NCBI RefSeq assembly: GCF_038051995.1
Contig: NZ_CP150290.1
Location: forward strand, 607,501 to 671,500
Length of the DNA: 64,000 bases
Reading direction: 5' to 3'
Source: Paenibacillus sp. FSL H8-0537
GTDB taxonomy: Bacteria > Bacillota > Bacilli > Paenibacillales > Paenibacillaceae
Shown here: piece by piece, positions 1 to 8,483 of the stretch
Layout of the letters: each line of letters opens with the position of its first letter
How positions within the stretch are numbered: the stretch's first letter is position 1
The notes under the pieces: generated by a model
What the model saw: only the letters and a program-made list of their open reading frames with translations
What the model was told of the DNA's origin: nothing
The model's database searches: none
Made by a program: the position numbers and the translations under genes

Positions 1-92
1 ACTTTTATGAGTTTTTTAATAATAATGATTTTGTTGTAAAAGGATCGATGTAAGAAACCTGGGAGTTCATACAAAAAGATGAAAATTCATTA

Positions 93-253
93 GGGCGTGT
101 CTGAGAACTCTGAGGGCAGCCAATTTTGCCGAATTTTCGTTCCATGCAAGGCGCGTTTGTGAAGGCGTACCGGGGGTACGCCTTCGTAAACGGAACGAAG
201 CAGGGGCGGAAAGGCGGTGAAAGGGGCCACTGAACGGGTTTTCAGACACGCCC
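93..253. repeat. MITE-like palindromic element flanked by TA
   Basis: A 161-bp element with near-perfect terminal inverted repeats (GGGCGTGTCTGA at the left end, its complement at the right end), flanked on both sides by the dinucleotide TA. A 25-bp GC-rich palindrome (161-185) forms the centre and pairing extends outward from it. There is no credible ORF. The pattern fits a non-autonomous transposable element (MITE); the parent transposase is not in this window. Together with the terminator at 429-468 it accounts for the otherwise gene-free 1-642. Confidence 0.7.
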
Positions 254-428
254 TAGGGAGATATTCGAATTTCAATATTATTTTTACAATATTAAATCAA
301 GTAATCTCAGTGTAAATTGATTAGAAAATACGTCTTATCGAGATTTACTGATTCATATTCTGTTTAAGAAAAGTTTAGCGGTTGTCCTTATTTTGAACCT
401 GTTTAAGCAAGCCAAAATAGAATCATCG

Positions 429-468
429 AAAAATAGCGGTGCAGACAATTTTCTGCACCGCTATTTTT
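429..468. terminator. Bidirectional rho-independent terminator
   Basis: A 16-bp perfect stem (AAAAATAGCGGTGCAG and complement) with an 8-base loop and A/T runs on both sides. It lies just past the end of the leftward 5'-nucleotidase gene and probably ends that transcript; it can also serve a rightward gene outside the window. Confidence 0.8.
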
Positions 469-642
469 AAAAAATTTAGACTAATTATTGATCTACGCAA
501 TTGTTTGTTCTTTAAAGTAGGCTTATCTCTTTTGTGAGGATTCCTTTACTTGCGAAAATGGCTCAAGAAAATAGCTTTTTGTCAATATTGCTGCCCGCAT
601 TTCAGAGAATTCATTGAGACTAGTGTATAGAAAAAATGACTG

Positions 643-2472
643 CTATACCGGAATTTTGAGCTGCTGTCCGATGTAGATGCGGTCGGGATTTTTAATTTGG
701 TTTACGTCGCGAATAGCTTGCCACGTCGTGTTATAGCGCTTCGCAATCGACCAGAGCGTATCGCCTTTTTTCACGGTGTAATGGGCATAGTCGGCAGCCG
801 TCGAAGGCTCCTCCTGAGTGGTGCTTGGCGCCGTAGACGATGGGGAGGGCTGAATGACTTCAGGCTTTGGCTTCGTCCCGCCAGACGAGGCGGACGGGGC
901 AGACGGAGTAGGCAAAGCAGCGGAAGGCGTAGCACCCTCCGTAATGCGGCCCTGAGCAGCGGGGCTTGCCGCTGTCCCAAGCTCCCTCAAATAGCTCGTT
1001 AGCGCTTCGTCCAGCGCGCCAAACATACCGGCCTGGGGATAGCTGGCGAACATCGTGTATTCATCCCCGCCTGCGGCTATAAAATCATTCGTCGCAAGCG
1101 TGTATTGTTTTTTCGCATCAAGAGGAGCGCCGCCTATGGTAACAGAATGGACGCGCGAGCCTTTTGCCTTGGCGGTATCGATTTTGAAGGCGATGCCGGA
1201 TACTTGCGGAAAAGCGCCCTTCGGATTCGGATAATCCGACACGCCATTTTCCAACGCGGCTTTAATATTGGCTCCTGTTACGTTAAGCGTCACGATTTGA
1301 TTGCCAAAAGGCAGCACTGTAATAATCTCGCCTAGCGTGATCGTTCCTTCATCAATAGAAGCGCGAATACCGCCGCCATTCATTATGGCGATATCGGCCT
1401 TCGTGATTGAACGCAGACTGTCGGCAATCAGATTGCCCAGATTTGTTTCTCCTGCGCGAACCTGCTCCCGCTCGCCATCAAGCTTCACGGCCGTTTCGCC
1501 AATCTCGCTTGAGAGAACTTCCTGCTGCTCAGCGACGATGGAATCGACCAGCTCGGCGATTTTTTTGTCGGGTGCAATCGCAGCAGCGGCTTTGTAATCA
1601 ATCAGCTTTGCTTCCTTGCTGACTACCTTGCCTTGATCGATCCATAGATCGACGACGCCCATGTATTTGGTATATTCGCCAGCGCTGGCGATAAGCGTGC
1701 CATGGCCTGCTTCAAGCCCTTTTTGCAGCACCGTATGGCTGTGTCCATCAATAAAAACATCAATGCCAGCGACTTCCTTGGCGATGCCAAGGCTTGTATC
1801 GGCGCTGGATTCATCCTGTCCGATATGTCCTAATGCAACAATGACGTCTACCTGATCCTTGAGCTCGGCGACAATAGCCTTCGCCTCCTCGGCTGGGTCG
1901 GTGAACACGAGCCCGTCCACATTTTTCGGATGCGTCTTGTAGGCGGTTTCAGGTGTAGTCAGGCCGAAAATACCGATTTTTACGCCGTCTACCTCTTTAA
2001 TAACATAAGGATGAAACAGCGGCGAATCGTCTTTCTTTACTCTAATGTTGGCGCTCAGAAGCGGATATTCCATTTGGGGTTCAAGTTCCACGAGGCGGTT
2101 GTAGCCATAATTAAATTCATGATTTCCAGGGACGGCCGCATCGTAACCCATTGCGTTCATGACGCGCACGACGCTTTCGCCTTCTACGAGGGTTGCGAAG
2201 GTAGTGCCGTGAATGGCATCGCCGCCATCAAGCAGGAGCGTATTCGGATTGCTGGCCCTGTAGCTGTCGATGATTCCGGCAAGCCGTGCAAAGCCGAGTT
2301 CACCATTGCTTTCGGATTCGACCGCTCTGGCATGCATATCATTGGTGTGCAGCAGCGTAATATGCTTGCCGGCCTTCTCTTGGGTGGTTGCAGCCGCCGA
2401 GACGCTTGCAGCGCCTATAAGTAGAGCTGCGGTCAAAAGAATAGATGTGAACCACTTAAACTTGTTCAACAT
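643..2472 (-). CDS. Secreted 5'-nucleotidase with C-terminal LysM
   Basis: 609 residues. An N-terminal signal peptide (about 1-28, hydrophobic core then AAA) exports it. The calcineurin-like metallophosphatase domain shows HTNDMH (42-47), DGGD (82-85), GNHEF (116-120) and a later DGHSHT, the usual dinuclear metal ligands. A 5'-nucleotidase C-terminal domain follows (GETNLGN, NGGGIRA, PFGNQIV), then a Pro/Ser-rich linker and one LysM domain in the last ~45 residues that should hold the enzyme to peptidoglycan. Likely role: hydrolysing extracellular nucleotides to nucleosides plus phosphate. It is divergent from deoR-deoC, which handles the deoxyribose part of the same salvage route. Confidence 0.92.
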   Translation of the reverse strand: MLNKFKWFTSILLTAALLIGAASVSAAATTQEKAGKHITLLHTNDMHARAVESESNGELGFARLAGIIDSYRASNPNTLLLDGGDAIHGTTFATLVEGESVVRVMNAMGYDAAVPGNHEFNYGYNRLVELEPQMEYPLLSANIRVKKDDSPLFHPYVIKEVDGVKIGIFGLTTPETAYKTHPKNVDGLVFTDPAEEAKAIVAELKDQVDVIVALGHIGQDESSADTSLGIAKEVAGIDVFIDGHSHTVLQKGLEAGHGTLIASAGEYTKYMGVVDLWIDQGKVVSKEAKLIDYKAAAAIAPDKKIAELVDSIVAEQQEVLSSEIGETAVKLDGEREQVRAGETNLGNLIADSLRSITKADIAIMNGGGIRASIDEGTITLGEIITVLPFGNQIVTLNVTGANIKAALENGVSDYPNPKGAFPQVSGIAFKIDTAKAKGSRVHSVTIGGAPLDAKKQYTLATNDFIAAGGDEYTMFASYPQAGMFGALDEALTSYLRELGTAASPAAQGRITEGATPSAALPTPSAPSASSGGTKPKPEVIQPSPSSTAPSTTQEEPSTAADYAHYTVKKGDTLWSIAKRYNTTWQAIRDVNQIKNPDRIYIGQQLKIPV

Positions 2473-2564
2473 AGCAGGTGATACCTCCCATCAGAATGTC
2501 GTTTATGGTCGCGCCTTATACGTATTCCACATGATGACATGAAAATCCTGTCCAAAAGCTGTAG

Positions 2565-2593
2565 TTGTTGTTTTGCTTTTTTCCTTATATAAT
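2565..2593 (+). promoter_or_regulatory. Sigma-A promoter of deoR-deoC
   Basis: TTGTTG (2565-2570), 17-bp spacer, TATAAT (2588-2593). Transcription would start near 2600, which rules out the long upstream in-frame extension of deoR and supports the start at 2679. Confidence 0.7.
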
Positions 2594-2619
2594 GAAACTG
2601 AAATATTGCTTATTTTTCT

Positions 2620-2635
2620 TTGAACATATTCTCAA
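2620..2635 (+). promoter_or_regulatory. Putative DeoR operator
   Basis: TTGAACATATTCTCAA is an imperfect palindrome that matches 13 of 16 positions of the Bacillus subtilis DeoR operator core as I recall it (TTGAACAAAATTTCAA). It lies about 20 bp downstream of the predicted start of transcription, a place where a bound repressor would block elongation. Confidence 0.55.
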
Positions 2636-2678
2636 GATAGATAAATGTGGAAGAGCGACTCACCAAAGGAGATGCCTG

Positions 2679-3635
2679 ATGGAGGAACTCAGCGACAAAA
2701 AGATGAAAATGATTGAAGCAGCGCGCATGTATTATGAGCTTGACTACAATCAGCAGGAAATTGCCAAGAAGCTTGGCGTGTCACGTCCAACCGTGTCGCG
2801 TTTTTTGCAGCAGGCGAAGGTTGACGGTATCGTACAGATCAAAATTATGGACCCGGCAGCCGACAACGCGGAGCGCGAACGGCAATTGCAGGAGCGCTTC
2901 GGCTTGAAGCGCGCTATTGTAGCTACGGTGCCTAAATATGAGGATGCGATGGCCAAGCGTGTCATTGGTGAAGCTGCCGCTGCGTTTCTAAATGAAACGG
3001 TGCAGGATGGCGATACGATAGCCGTAACCTGGGGCACGACGCTGTATGAAGTAGCAACTAGGCTGCCGAACAAGCATGCGAAGAAGGTCAAGGTAGTTCA
3101 GCTCAACGGCGGTGTCAGCCATTCCGAGACCGATACGTATGCACACGAAATCGCGCAGCTGTTCGCTAAAGCTTATCAGACGTCGCCCTATTTGATTCCG
3201 CTGCCAGCTATTGTTGACCATGCGGTCGTGAAGCATGCGATTGAAGCGGATCGTCATATACGCAAAATTCTTGATATGGGCAAAAAAGCGAATATCGCAG
3301 TTGTGACCGTAGGTGCGCCAACCGAGGATTCGGTGCTGATGCGGGCGAATTATTTTTCCGATGAGGATTTGGGCATTATTTTCTCGCGCGGCGTAGGGGA
3401 TATTTGCTCAAGATTCATAGATATCGACGGGCAGTTGGTCAGCGAAGAGCTGGACCTGCGCACGATTGGCATTGATTTGGGCGAGCTGAAACGCAAGGAA
3501 TGGTCAGTACTAGTAGCTGGCGGCCCAAGCAAAGTCGAAGCAGTATATGGCGCGCTTGCTGGACAATATGCGAATACGTTGATTACCGATCACATTACGG
3601 CGAAGCATCTGCTGGATTACAAGCCGGAAGCGTGA
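2679..3635 (+). CDS. deoR: DeoR-type (SorC family) regulator
   Basis: 318 residues. An N-terminal helix-turn-helix (QQEIAKKLGVSRPTVSRFLQ) is followed by a SorC-type sugar-binding domain related to deoxyribose-phosphate isomerase folds (TWGTTLYEVA, QLNGG, and a C-terminal GGPSKVEA segment). This is the Bacillus-type deoxyribonucleoside repressor rather than the E. coli DeoR family. Start chosen at 2679 because AAAGGAG lies 7 bases upstream and the promoter at 2565-2593 would exclude earlier codons. deoC begins 41 bp downstream, so the repressor and the catabolic aldolase are probably one transcript, autoregulated through the operator at 2620. Inducer expected: deoxyribose-5-phosphate. Confidence 0.85.
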   Translation: MEELSDKKMKMIEAARMYYELDYNQQEIAKKLGVSRPTVSRFLQQAKVDGIVQIKIMDPAADNAERERQLQERFGLKRAIVATVPKYEDAMAKRVIGEAAAAFLNETVQDGDTIAVTWGTTLYEVATRLPNKHAKKVKVVQLNGGVSHSETDTYAHEIAQLFAKAYQTSPYLIPLPAIVDHAVVKHAIEADRHIRKILDMGKKANIAVVTVGAPTEDSVLMRANYFSDEDLGIIFSRGVGDICSRFIDIDGQLVSEELDLRTIGIDLGELKRKEWSVLVAGGPSKVEAVYGALAGQYANTLITDHITAKHLLDYKPEA

Positions 3636-3676
3636 ACGGGATGGGCTAGAGAGATGATAGGTGGAGGGATTCGTTA

Positions 3677-4357
3677 ATGGGCAGTACGAATGCAGCGAAT
3701 GTAGCTGGAGTTATTGATCACACTATGCTAAAGGCAGAAGCGACAAAAGCGGAAATTATTCAGCTTTGTGCCGAAGCCAAGACGTATCATTTTGCCACCG
3801 TATGTGTGAATGCAGGCTGGGTCGCTCTTGCAGCTGAACAGCTGGCAGGCTCTGGCGTCGGCATTACGACGGTAGCGGGCTTCCCGCTTGGTGCAACGAC
3901 TTCAAGGGCGAAGGCAGCGGAAGCGGAAGACGCCATTGCCTGCGGTGCCACAGAAGTGGACATGGTGCTGAACATTGGGCTGCTGAAATCAGGTGACGAA
4001 GCAGGCGTGAAGCGTGATGTCGAAGCGGTTGTGGCAGCATGCAAGGGCAAGGCAATCGTTAAAGTCATTTTGGAAACAGGCTTGCTGACGGATGCGGAAA
4101 AGGTGCGGGCTTGCGAAATTTGCAAGGAGGCTGGCGCCGATTTTGTCAAAACTTCGACGGGCTTCGGCAAAGGCGGCGCCACAGAGGAAGATATCGCGCT
4201 AATGCGCCGTACCGTAGGGCCGGACATGGGTGTCAAAGCTTCTGGAGGCGTACGCGATTTGGAAACCGCACTGAAAATGCTCGCTGCTGGTGCTACTCGC
4301 ATAGGGGCAAGCGCAAGCGTCGCCATCGCAAGTGGCGGTAAAGGCGAAGGGTATTAG
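3677..4357 (+). CDS. deoC: Deoxyribose-phosphate aldolase
   Basis: 226 residues, full length for DeoC. It cleaves 2-deoxyribose-5-phosphate to glyceraldehyde-3-phosphate and acetaldehyde in the cytoplasm. Visible catalytic residues: Asp95 (EVDMVLN), the Schiff-base Lys158 (FVKTSTGFG) and Lys187 (VKASGGVRD). Strong ribosome site GGTGGAGGG upstream of the ATG. It sits between deoR and a SulP transporter gene that starts a few bases after its stop, so the three probably form one operon. The function of deoC is certain; why a sulfate-type transporter is in the same operon is not. Confidence 0.95.
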   Translation: MGSTNAANVAGVIDHTMLKAEATKAEIIQLCAEAKTYHFATVCVNAGWVALAAEQLAGSGVGITTVAGFPLGATTSRAKAAEAEDAIACGATEVDMVLNIGLLKSGDEAGVKRDVEAVVAACKGKAIVKVILETGLLTDAEKVRACEICKEAGADFVKTSTGFGKGGATEEDIALMRRTVGPDMGVKASGGVRDLETALKMLAAGATRIGASASVAIASGGKGEGY

Positions 4358-4368
4358 GTGAAATGGGT

Positions 4369-5775
4369 ATGAGTCGTTTATCTTGGAAACGGCAGTGGAT
4401 GACGGATGTGCGGGTGAATGTGCTGGCTGGAATGACGGCTACGCTCGCGCTGGTGCCGGATTCACTGGCTTTTTCGTTTATGGCGGGAGTGCCGCCCGTT
4501 GTCGGCATTTATGCTTCAATCTGTATCCTGCTCGTTACGACGTTTCTTGGCGGTCGTCCGGGGATGATTTCTGCAGCGGCAGGCTCGATGGCGGTGCTGA
4601 TGCTGACGCTCGTAAAGGAGCATGGCATTGAGTATTTGTTCGCAGCAACGATTTTGACGGGGATTTTGCAATATTTAATGGGTGTATTTAAGCTCGGCAA
4701 GCTAATGAGGTATGTGCCGCAGGGCGTGCTGACGGGGTTTATTAATGCGCTGGCGATCCTCATCCTCATTTCGCAGCTGCGGTATTTTCAGGGCGAGTCC
4801 TGGCTGATGTATGCGTTAGTGGCGGCGACGCTGGCCATTATTTATTTTCTCCCACGTTACTTCAAGGCGATTCCTTCCCCGCTGGTGGCCGTTGTGGTGC
4901 TCACCTTAGCCGTTTGGGTGTTTGGCATGGACGGAGTTACTCGAGTTGGTGCTATCGACGCATCACTACCATCGTTTCTGCTGCCTAATATTCCGCTTAG
5001 CTGGGAGACGCTTGCGATCATTTTTCCTTATTCTTTGTCGCTGGCAGTCGTTGGATATACGGAGACGATGCTGACGCATAATTTGCTCGATGAGATGACT
5101 GGTGAGCGTACGGACAAAAATAAGGAAATGCGCGGACAAGGCGTTGCAAATGTTGTCGCGGGATTTTTCGGCGGCATGGCGGGCTGTGCGCTCGTAGCGG
5201 AATCGGTGCTCAATGTGAAAATGGGCGGGAAGCATAGGCTGTCTACGCTCGTTTCCGCTTTGTTCCTCTTGCTGCTCGCCGTTCTGTTTGGCGATTTGCT
5301 GGCGCAGGTGCCGATGGCGGCTCTGGTCGGCATTATGATTATGGTCTGTATCGCCATCTTCGACTGGCGCTCGGTGTTCAAGCCGCGCAGTGTACCGCTT
5401 GCCGAAACGGTCGTGATGGTGGCGACGGTAGCCGCCGTACTGTTCACGCACGATTTGGCTGCTGGCGTGCTGGTTGGCGTACTTATCAGCTTCGTCTGGT
5501 TCGTTGTGTCGGTGTCCCGCAAGCTGCATATTCATAGCGAATGGGAAGGCAGCAAGCGGACTTATCGAGTGCATGGACAGCTGTTTTTCGCTTCCTCCTC
5601 TGGTCTGGAAGAGCTTATTGAGCTGGACTGCAAAGCCGATGAAATTCATATCGACCTTAGCCAGTCGCGCATATGGGATCATACGGCGCAGCTGGCGCTC
5701 AATAAAGTGGTTGAACGGCTGAAGGCTAGCGGCAAGGAAGTGACCGTGAGCAAAGGGGCTGCCTTGCAAAGCTAA
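4369..5775 (+). CDS. SulP-family anion transporter with STAS domain
   Basis: 468 residues. About ten to twelve membrane segments with the SulP signature region near the N terminus (LAGMTATLALVPDSLAFSF, then PPVVGIYAS), and a short C-terminal STAS-like domain (from about residue 390). The family moves sulfate, bicarbonate or other anions; the substrate cannot be read from the sequence. An ATG at 4363 is also possible, but the AGGTG at 4356-4360 is well spaced only for 4369. The gene starts 11 bp after deoC and is probably co-transcribed. Confidence 0.85.
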   Translation: MSRLSWKRQWMTDVRVNVLAGMTATLALVPDSLAFSFMAGVPPVVGIYASICILLVTTFLGGRPGMISAAAGSMAVLMLTLVKEHGIEYLFAATILTGILQYLMGVFKLGKLMRYVPQGVLTGFINALAILILISQLRYFQGESWLMYALVAATLAIIYFLPRYFKAIPSPLVAVVVLTLAVWVFGMDGVTRVGAIDASLPSFLLPNIPLSWETLAIIFPYSLSLAVVGYTETMLTHNLLDEMTGERTDKNKEMRGQGVANVVAGFFGGMAGCALVAESVLNVKMGGKHRLSTLVSALFLLLLAVLFGDLLAQVPMAALVGIMIMVCIAIFDWRSVFKPRSVPLAETVVMVATVAAVLFTHDLAAGVLVGVLISFVWFVVSVSRKLHIHSEWEGSKRTYRVHGQLFFASSSGLEELIELDCKADEIHIDLSQSRIWDHTAQLALNKVVERLKASGKEVTVSKGAALQS

Positions 5776-5852
5776 ACGAGTGACTGTGCACGAGCTTGGG
5801 CCTGGGCTTGTTCAATTCAGCTAAGCAGCCCATATCATATTGGCTGAAAACC

Positions 5853-5906
5853 AAAAAGATCGCTGTCCCCAAGGCATTAAGCCTGGCGGATAGCGATCTT
5901 TTTTTA
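5853..5906. terminator. Convergent terminator
   Basis: Stem AAAAAGATCGCTGTCC / GGATAGCGATCTTTTT with T and A runs on both sides, between the rightward sulP and the leftward foldase gene; it can end both transcripts. Confidence 0.8.
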
Positions 5907-5951
5907 ATTCATAAGCACGTTCATAAGCATGTTAACCTTATTCGGTTGCGC

Positions 5952-7073
5952 TTATTGTGCTGCGCTTGCTTCTGGAGAAACAGCTGCATCCGGATTAGCG
6001 CTTGCGTCTGTTTCCGTTTCATCTTTTTTCTCTTCAAGCGTATTGGTAATCGTTGCTTTGTCGCGAATCTCTTGAATCCAAGTCGCTGATTTCTCTTGAA
6101 TTTGCTGATTCAGCAGCTGCTTGCGGATATCTTCCTTCTTCTCTTCAAAAGTTGGGGAAGTAGCCGCTTTAAAGCCGGTTTTCTTAATAATATGGAAACC
6201 GAAGCTCGATTTAACGACGTCGCTGATTTGATCTACTTCGAGTGCGAAGGCTGCTTCCTCGAAAGCAGGGTCCATGACGCCTTTGCCGAAGAAGCCAAGA
6301 TCGCCGCCGTTGTCTTTCGTGCCTGTATCGGTCGATTTTTCTTTCGCCAACGTTGCGAAGTCGCCGCCATCTTTCAATTCTTTCAAAATAGCGTCTGCTT
6401 CTTCTTGCGTAGCTACCAGAATATGCGAAGCTTTAATTTCTTCACCTGTGCCATAGGAAGCTTTGTTTTGCTCATAAGCTTCTTTAATTTGATCATCGGT
6501 AATGGTAATGGATGGCTCAAGCAGCTTGCGGATTTTCACTTGCGTCTCAGCATCTTTACGCAGACTCTCCAGCGTTACACCGTATTGCGCCAGCGCAGCA
6601 TTGAATTGCTCGTCCGTGCCGAAGCTTGCTTTCAGCGTATTAATTTCTTCATCGATATCTGCTTCTGTAATGGTAACATTGGAAGCTTTCGCTTCTTGCG
6701 TAATCAGCTGCTGCGTAATCAGATTGTCGAGCGTCGTTTTGCCGCCTGATTTCAGCATTTCTTCGTAAAGATCCTCTTTCGTAATGTCCACTTTGTTAAC
6801 CGTTGCAACGGCTGCATTGCTGCCACCGCCGAATACTGGTTTAATAGCGACGATTACTAGCAAAATAGCCAAAACAGCCGAAAGCGCAATCCATGCTGTA
6901 TTGCCGCTTTTACGAGGCGGGGGATTTGATCCACCCAAAGGCGCCCCTCCAGCTGCATATGGTGAAGCTGTCGTTGGTTCAGTCGTATGTTGATTGTCCT
7001 CGTGTGTGTTGGTTTCTTGCTCCGCAGCATTTTTTAATTCTTCTTCTTTACGCTGCGATTCTTGGTTATCCAT
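5952..7073 (-). CDS. Membrane-anchored parvulin-type foldase (PrsA/SurA-like)
   Basis: 373 residues. A charged, Gln/Thr/Pro-rich cytoplasmic tail (1-57) precedes one membrane helix (about 59-80), so the enzyme faces outward. A SurA-N-like chaperone segment (about 88-200) is followed by a parvulin PPIase domain (KASHILVATQEEA, GGDLGFFGKGVMDPAFEEA, SSFGFHIIKK), then an acidic Ala/Ser-rich tail. Role: folding of secreted proteins at the membrane-wall interface. Unlike B. subtilis PrsA it has no lipobox Cys and uses a membrane helix instead. AGGGAG lies just upstream of the ATG. It is a single-gene unit with its own terminator. Confidence 0.88.
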   Translation of the reverse strand: MDNQESQRKEEELKNAAEQETNTHEDNQHTTEPTTASPYAAGGAPLGGSNPPPRKSGNTAWIALSAVLAILLVIVAIKPVFGGGSNAAVATVNKVDITKEDLYEEMLKSGGKTTLDNLITQQLITQEAKASNVTITEADIDEEINTLKASFGTDEQFNAALAQYGVTLESLRKDAETQVKIRKLLEPSITITDDQIKEAYEQNKASYGTGEEIKASHILVATQEEADAILKELKDGGDFATLAKEKSTDTGTKDNGGDLGFFGKGVMDPAFEEAAFALEVDQISDVVKSSFGFHIIKKTGFKAATSPTFEEKKEDIRKQLLNQQIQEKSATWIQEIRDKATITNTLEEKKDETETDASANPDAAVSPEASAAQ

Positions 7074-7251
7074 TCTTCAAACTCCCTTCATCATCTTACA
7101 CGCTTTTTATAATGGCTTCGCGAAACGTTGCAGTGATCAGGGTCAGCTCACCGTAACCGTTTACGCTTGTCTAACCTACTATAACAAAACTTAGGTTAAA
7201 AAACCTTAATCTTAAATAAAAATAAAGGGATTTGAACACGGTCGGCTTTTT

Positions 7252-7280
7252 TTGCACCGTTCGACCAAGCGGTGTACAAT
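7252..7280 (+). promoter_or_regulatory. Sigma-A promoter of aldo/keto reductase gene
   Basis: TTGCAC (7252-7257), 17-bp spacer, TACAAT (7275-7280), 86 bp before the ATG at 7366. Confidence 0.65.
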
Positions 7281-7365
7281 GGAAGAAGCAAGCGATTTAT
7301 ATGAATCTGAAATAAAAAAGAAGTTTCGCGACTTTTCATTTAAATAGTAGAGGGGATGTTAATCG

Positions 7366-8358
7366 ATGACGTATTTGCCTGCAAATTCCCGCTATGATGG
7401 GATGAAATACAATCGTACTGGCCGCAGCGGACTGCTGCTTCCAGCGGTATCACTGGGCCTCTGGCACAACTTTGGCGGTACGGATCGTCTAGAAAATGGA
7501 CGGGCGATGGTTCGCCGCGCTTTCGATTTGGGCATTACCCATTTTGACCTCGCTAACAATTATGGGCCGCCTGCCGGCTCCGCAGAGGAGACGTTTGGCC
7601 AACTGCTCAAGCAGGATTTGGCTGCTTACCGCGATGAGCTTATTATTTCCACAAAAGCCGGATATTATATGTGGAAAGGCCCATACGGCGAGTGGGGCTC
7701 GCGTAAGTATTTAGTGGCCAGCCTCGATCAAAGCCTTAAACGTATGGGGCTGCAGTACGTAGACATTTTTTATCACCATCGTCCAGATCCGAATACGCCG
7801 CTTGAGGAAACGATGGCTGCGCTTGACCATATCGTTCGCCAAGGCAAGGCGCTCTATGTTGGCTTGTCCAACTATAGTGCGGAGCAGACGGCAGAGGCTT
7901 CCCTTATTTTGCAGCGTCTTGGCACGCCATGCCTCATTCATCAGCCTTCTTATTCGATGTTCAATCGCTGGATTGAAGATGGCCTGCAGGATGTTCTCGA
8001 TGCGGAAGGCATCGGCTCTATCGTGTTCTCGCCGTTAGCAGGCGGACTCTTGACGAACCGTTATTTAAACGGCATCCCTCAGGATTCCCGCGCGGCTGGA
8101 CCAAGCGTATTTCTGCAATCCGATCAAATTACGGAAGCAAAGCTTGAAAAAATCAAGCTGCTTAACGCTCATGCTGCGGAGCGCGGGCAGACGCTTGCGC
8201 AGATGGCGCTCGCATGGGTACTGCGCGGGGGTCGTGTAACATCGGCGCTGATCGGCGCAAGCCGTGTGGAGCAAATTGATGATAACGTTGCAGCACTCCG
8301 TACGCTTGATTTCTCTAGCGATGAGCTGGCTCGTATTGAATCGATTTTAAAGGGTTAA
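7366..8358 (+). CDS. Aldo/keto reductase, YghZ/Gpr-like
   Basis: 330 residues, an NADPH-dependent (beta/alpha)8 carbonyl reductase. The catalytic tetrad is present: Asp61, Tyr66, Lys97 and His138. The N-terminal YNRTGRSGLLLPAVSLGLW and the SPLAGGLLT segment resemble the YghZ group, which reduces L-glyceraldehyde-3-phosphate and methylglyoxal; that substrate is an inference from the subgroup. The C-terminal cofactor segment (SALIGASRVEQIDDNV) is intact. AGAGGGG precedes the ATG. Monocistronic: promoter at 7252 and terminator at 8413. Confidence 0.9.
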   Translation: MTYLPANSRYDGMKYNRTGRSGLLLPAVSLGLWHNFGGTDRLENGRAMVRRAFDLGITHFDLANNYGPPAGSAEETFGQLLKQDLAAYRDELIISTKAGYYMWKGPYGEWGSRKYLVASLDQSLKRMGLQYVDIFYHHRPDPNTPLEETMAALDHIVRQGKALYVGLSNYSAEQTAEASLILQRLGTPCLIHQPSYSMFNRWIEDGLQDVLDAEGIGSIVFSPLAGGLLTNRYLNGIPQDSRAAGPSVFLQSDQITEAKLEKIKLLNAHAAERGQTLAQMALAWVLRGGRVTSALIGASRVEQIDDNVAALRTLDFSSDELARIESILKG

Positions 8359-8412
8359 GACAAGCTAATTCAGTGATGATGAACCATTCCAAATCGCAAT
8401 TGTTTTTTTCGA

Positions 8413-8441
8413 ACGCCAAGGCCCTGCGCCTTGGCGTTTTT
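8413..8441 (+). terminator. Rho-independent terminator
   Basis: Stem ACGCCAAGGC / GCCTTGGCGT with a T run, 55 bp after the aldo/keto reductase stop. Confidence 0.85.
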
Positions 8442-8483
8442 GCTTCTCTCGCTTTCGTTAAGGCTGTATAATAAACGGGACAA

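Noticed and set aside
4966..5769. A 267-codon minus-strand ORF
   Set aside because: It lies wholly antisense to the SulP gene, is Arg/His/Gln-rich as expected of antisense frames, and has no start signal.
8446..8473. A -35 element for the TATAAT before the hybrid kinase
   Set aside because: No hexamer resembling TTGACA at 16-18 bp; only the -10 can be supported.
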